Below are positions 11,929 to 14,000 of a stretch of DNA of 14,000 nt, one piece after another. The DNA comes from an uncultured Bacteroidales bacterium (GTDB lineage Bacteria > Bacteroidota > Bacteroidia > Bacteroidales > F082). Numbering within the stretch: the first letter of the stretch is position 1; every line of letters begins with the position of its first letter. The notes below the pieces were generated by a model. The model was given only the letters and a program-made list of their open reading frames with translations, searched no databases and was not told the DNA's origin. The position numbers were made by a program, and so were the translations under genes. Location: contig CALGBV010000260.1 in assembly GCA_937884015.1 (NCBI GenBank), positions 1 through 14,000 of the forward strand, written 5' to 3'.

Positions 11929-14000
11929 ATGAATATGATATTGAGATATTTAGCTGTTGTTATCGTTTTGATGATTGGTGTCAATTCCAGTTATGGACAG
12001 TTCATTGACAAATCGGCAAACACGGGTGCGGCACCGCATACCGACATGCCGAAGGGACCTGAACCACGCAGAGGACTGACATCGGAGGCTGTGGTGGTGA
12101 GCGGAGGCAGCGAGCCATACGTGGTTTCCCGCTTCAACCTGAATAATCCTGCCGGCGTGGTCGCCTATGGCACATCGACGAATACCTTCATCAATAGTGC
12201 TTGCTACATGGATGGCATGTATTATTATGCCAACACTTCAAATACATTTGGCACTATTGACCCGGAAACGGGTTTGATGGAACAAATTGCCTCGAATGTT
12301 GCTTTCAACTGTATCGAATACAACCCTATGGACGGGAAAATGTATGGCATGAAGATCGTTAGCGGTAGCAATGTGCTTTATGAGGTAAATCCAGCTACGG
12401 GCTCAACCGTCCAAGTGTGCTCTTTTTCAGCATCTTATCTGATTGCTTTCACCATTACAAATGATGGTCGCTTCATTTTGGTTGATAAGGATGCCGACAG
12501 ACTTATGGAACTCAATCCTACGAACGGCACAACTGTATCTTTGCTTTCGGTCGGTTTCGATATCAATTACGGCCAGGATATGGCCGTTGACCGTGAGACC
12601 AACACCATTTATTGGGCTGCTTACAATGCAAATAACAGCACGGCCCCGTTGTATATCTACGACCTGGAATCCAATGCATTGACTTTAGTCGGGTATTTTC
12701 CGAAACAATATGCGGGTTTTGCCACATTGACAACAAACGCATCTAATATCGTCACAATTCCGCAATCCGTTGAAATGGGAACCCGCCCGAGTGGCTATTG
12801 GATGGCGCCTGAGACGGTTCGCTTGCGCAACATCGGCCTTGGCACTACAGTGACCTCGGTAAGCGTTGACAATCACTTCTTCACGGTGGAAGACTTGCCG
12901 TCAACTCCTTTCGAGATGGACTTGGGCCAAAGCATCAACTTTGGCATCGGAACAGGAACGGGTAGTGGCGCTCAGACGGGCAGTCTTGTCATCAACTACG
13001 ATGAAAAGAGTCTTACGGTGCCTCTCAGCGCTACGGCTTATACTCCTGTAGCACCTGATGTTTGGGAACTGGCTACTGTCGTTCCGGAATGTCCTTATCG
13101 CGCCAATGTGAGCAACATGCACAACGATTACAGTCTGCCAGGTGACGAACCGGATGGCAACGATGCCGTTTACAAACTGCATTTCGACGACGATGTGCTG
13201 TTCTCCGCTTCGGTTACTTCGGGTTCAAACCCTAAGATGGCCCTTTATCGCGAAGATTTCGAAGGGGAAGGCGGTCCTATGGTTGACAACAATTACAGCG
13301 GTTTTGGTCAGCTTGGCCATTGGACCTGCAATTTCGAATATGGCCTGGATGAGTTTGACTGGACTTATGACAACACTTATCCTTGGGTCCTTTCCGAAAT
13401 TAACCCTCATGAAGGTCAGTATTGCTTGGCTCCAGGCAACCGCAACATACATTCCACTACCAGTACGATGTCCATTACCCTTGACATTCCAAGCAATACG
13501 GTGATGAGTTTCTGGGCTCGTGTCTCTTCGGAAAGCGTCAGTTTCGACTGGGGTACTTTCTCTATCGACGGAGTGGAAAAGTTCAAGATTGGCGGACAGG
13601 GAAGCTGGCAGCAATATTCCTACAACATCACTGGCGGTTCCCATACTTTCACATGGCTTTACCGTAAGGATGGTTCGGTCAATTCATACGACGATGGCCT
13701 GTTCATCGATGAAATCGTGTTTTTCGAGGAAGCATCAAAGGCACGCTACCAGATTCGTGATGTTTTTGTCGAAAGCGGTACTTATTATTTGGTGGCGTCG
13801 TCAACAAGTGACGAGTTCTCGATTGAGGTGGAAGCCGAAACGCTTCCTGTTCCGGAAGTGGCATTCGGACCTGTTCCATCGGCCAATACGGTTTTCTATA
13901 ATGGCGAAGGCCGTGTCAACATTGGCTGGGCTTTGGGTGAATACACCAACGAATACCAGTTGCTGATAGGGGAGACCAATCCGCCTACCACGGTGGTCGT
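11929..14000 (+). CDS. Large secreted multidomain surface protein (3' end missing)
   Basis: One open frame runs from ATG 11929 to the right edge without a stop (690 codons plus 2 nt). A signal peptide (MNMILRYLAVVIVLMIGVNSSYG, cut before QFIDK) opens it. Residues about 70-275 are propeller-like repeats (YYYANTSNTFGTIDPETGLM, MYGMKIVSGSNVLYEVNPAT, DRLMELNPTNGT, MAVDRETNTIYWAAYN). Residues about 278-370 resemble an Ig/ASH-type beta sandwich (GSLVINYDEKSLTVPLSATA). Residues about 439-600 form a jelly-roll domain like MAM or gingipain cleaved-adhesin modules: YREDFEGEGGP, GHWTCNFEYG, SEINPHEGQYCLAPGNRN, VMSFWARVSSESV, HTFTWLYRKDGS, GLFIDEIVFFE. An Fn3-like domain begins near 639. Such architecture is typical of Bacteroidales proteins exported by T9SS, with the sorting domain at the missing C-terminus; that last point is inference. 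A peptidase domain beyond the edge cannot be excluded. Confidence 0.85.
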   Translation, partial: MNMILRYLAVVIVLMIGVNSSYGQFIDKSANTGAAPHTDMPKGPEPRRGLTSEAVVVSGGSEPYVVSRFNLNNPAGVVAYGTSTNTFINSACYMDGMYYYANTSNTFGTIDPETGLMEQIASNVAFNCIEYNPMDGKMYGMKIVSGSNVLYEVNPATGSTVQVCSFSASYLIAFTITNDGRFILVDKDADRLMELNPTNGTTVSLLSVGFDINYGQDMAVDRETNTIYWAAYNANNSTAPLYIYDLESNALTLVGYFPKQYAGFATLTTNASNIVTIPQSVEMGTRPSGYWMAPETVRLRNIGLGTTVTSVSVDNHFFTVEDLPSTPFEMDLGQSINFGIGTGTGSGAQTGSLVINYDEKSLTVPLSATAYTPVAPDVWELATVVPECPYRANVSNMHNDYSLPGDEPDGNDAVYKLHFDDDVLFSASVTSGSNPKMALYREDFEGEGGPMVDNNYSGFGQLGHWTCNFEYGLDEFDWTYDNTYPWVLSEINPHEGQYCLAPGNRNIHSTTSTMSITLDIPSNTVMSFWARVSSESVSFDWGTFSIDGVEKFKIGGQGSWQQYSYNITGGSHTFTWLYRKDGSVNSYDDGLFIDEIVFFEEASKARYQIRDVFVESGTYYLVASSTSDEFSIEVEAETLPVPEVAFGPVPSANTVFYNGEGRVNIGWALGEYTNEYQLLIGETNPPTTVV

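Overview
The window looks like chromosomal DNA of a Bacteroidota member, most likely Bacteroidales. Four signs support this. The genes lack clear Shine-Dalgarno sites. Upstream regions carry Bacteroidetes-type -7 boxes (TAnnTTTG, here almost always followed by CA). ParC has the HPHGDASIGDAL motif typical of the phylum. A secreted protein ends in a type IX secretion (T9SS) type A sorting domain. I see no tRNA, rRNA, CRISPR array, transposase or phage gene. The genus cannot be named from sequence reading alone.

Left part (1-2233): the C-terminal tail of a membrane protein (BatA/vWA-like guess), an unrecognised two-helix membrane protein whose reading frame seems to shift near its end, a RyR-domain protein, and a convergent small TerB-like protein. 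A strong hairpin sits between the last two. Middle (2298-6942): back-to-back promoters launch the TerB-like gene leftward and parC (DNA topoisomerase IV subunit A) rightward. parC is interrupted at about 3340-3360 by a frameshift that also removes about 14 residues of conserved protein, so it reads as two overlapping ORFs. A lipoprotein gene follows 12 nt later, then a free-standing carbamate kinase gene (arcC) with its own promoter and intrinsic terminator.

Right part (7063-14000): a signalling and surface-protein module. It starts with a secreted protein carrying six exact 73-residue InlB/Listeria-type repeats and a T9SS sorting domain. This overlaps by 4 nt (ATGA) a membrane histidine kinase with a periplasmic TPR sensor. 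A NarL/LuxR-type response regulator follows. After a gap holding an inverted repeat and a promoter comes a large secreted multidomain protein (propeller-like repeats, Ig/ASH-like domain, jelly-roll adhesin-like domain, start of an Fn3-like domain) that runs off the right edge. The layout suggests that the kinase and regulator sense envelope or surface state, are co-produced with a surface protein, and may control the neighbouring secreted adhesin. This regulation is inference.

Most worth checking: the parC lesion (real deletion or assembly error), the frameshift at about 972 in the unknown membrane protein, the translational coupling of a T9SS cargo to a TPR histidine kinase, the RyR/TerB-like pair, and the inverted repeat next to the promoter of the large adhesin gene.
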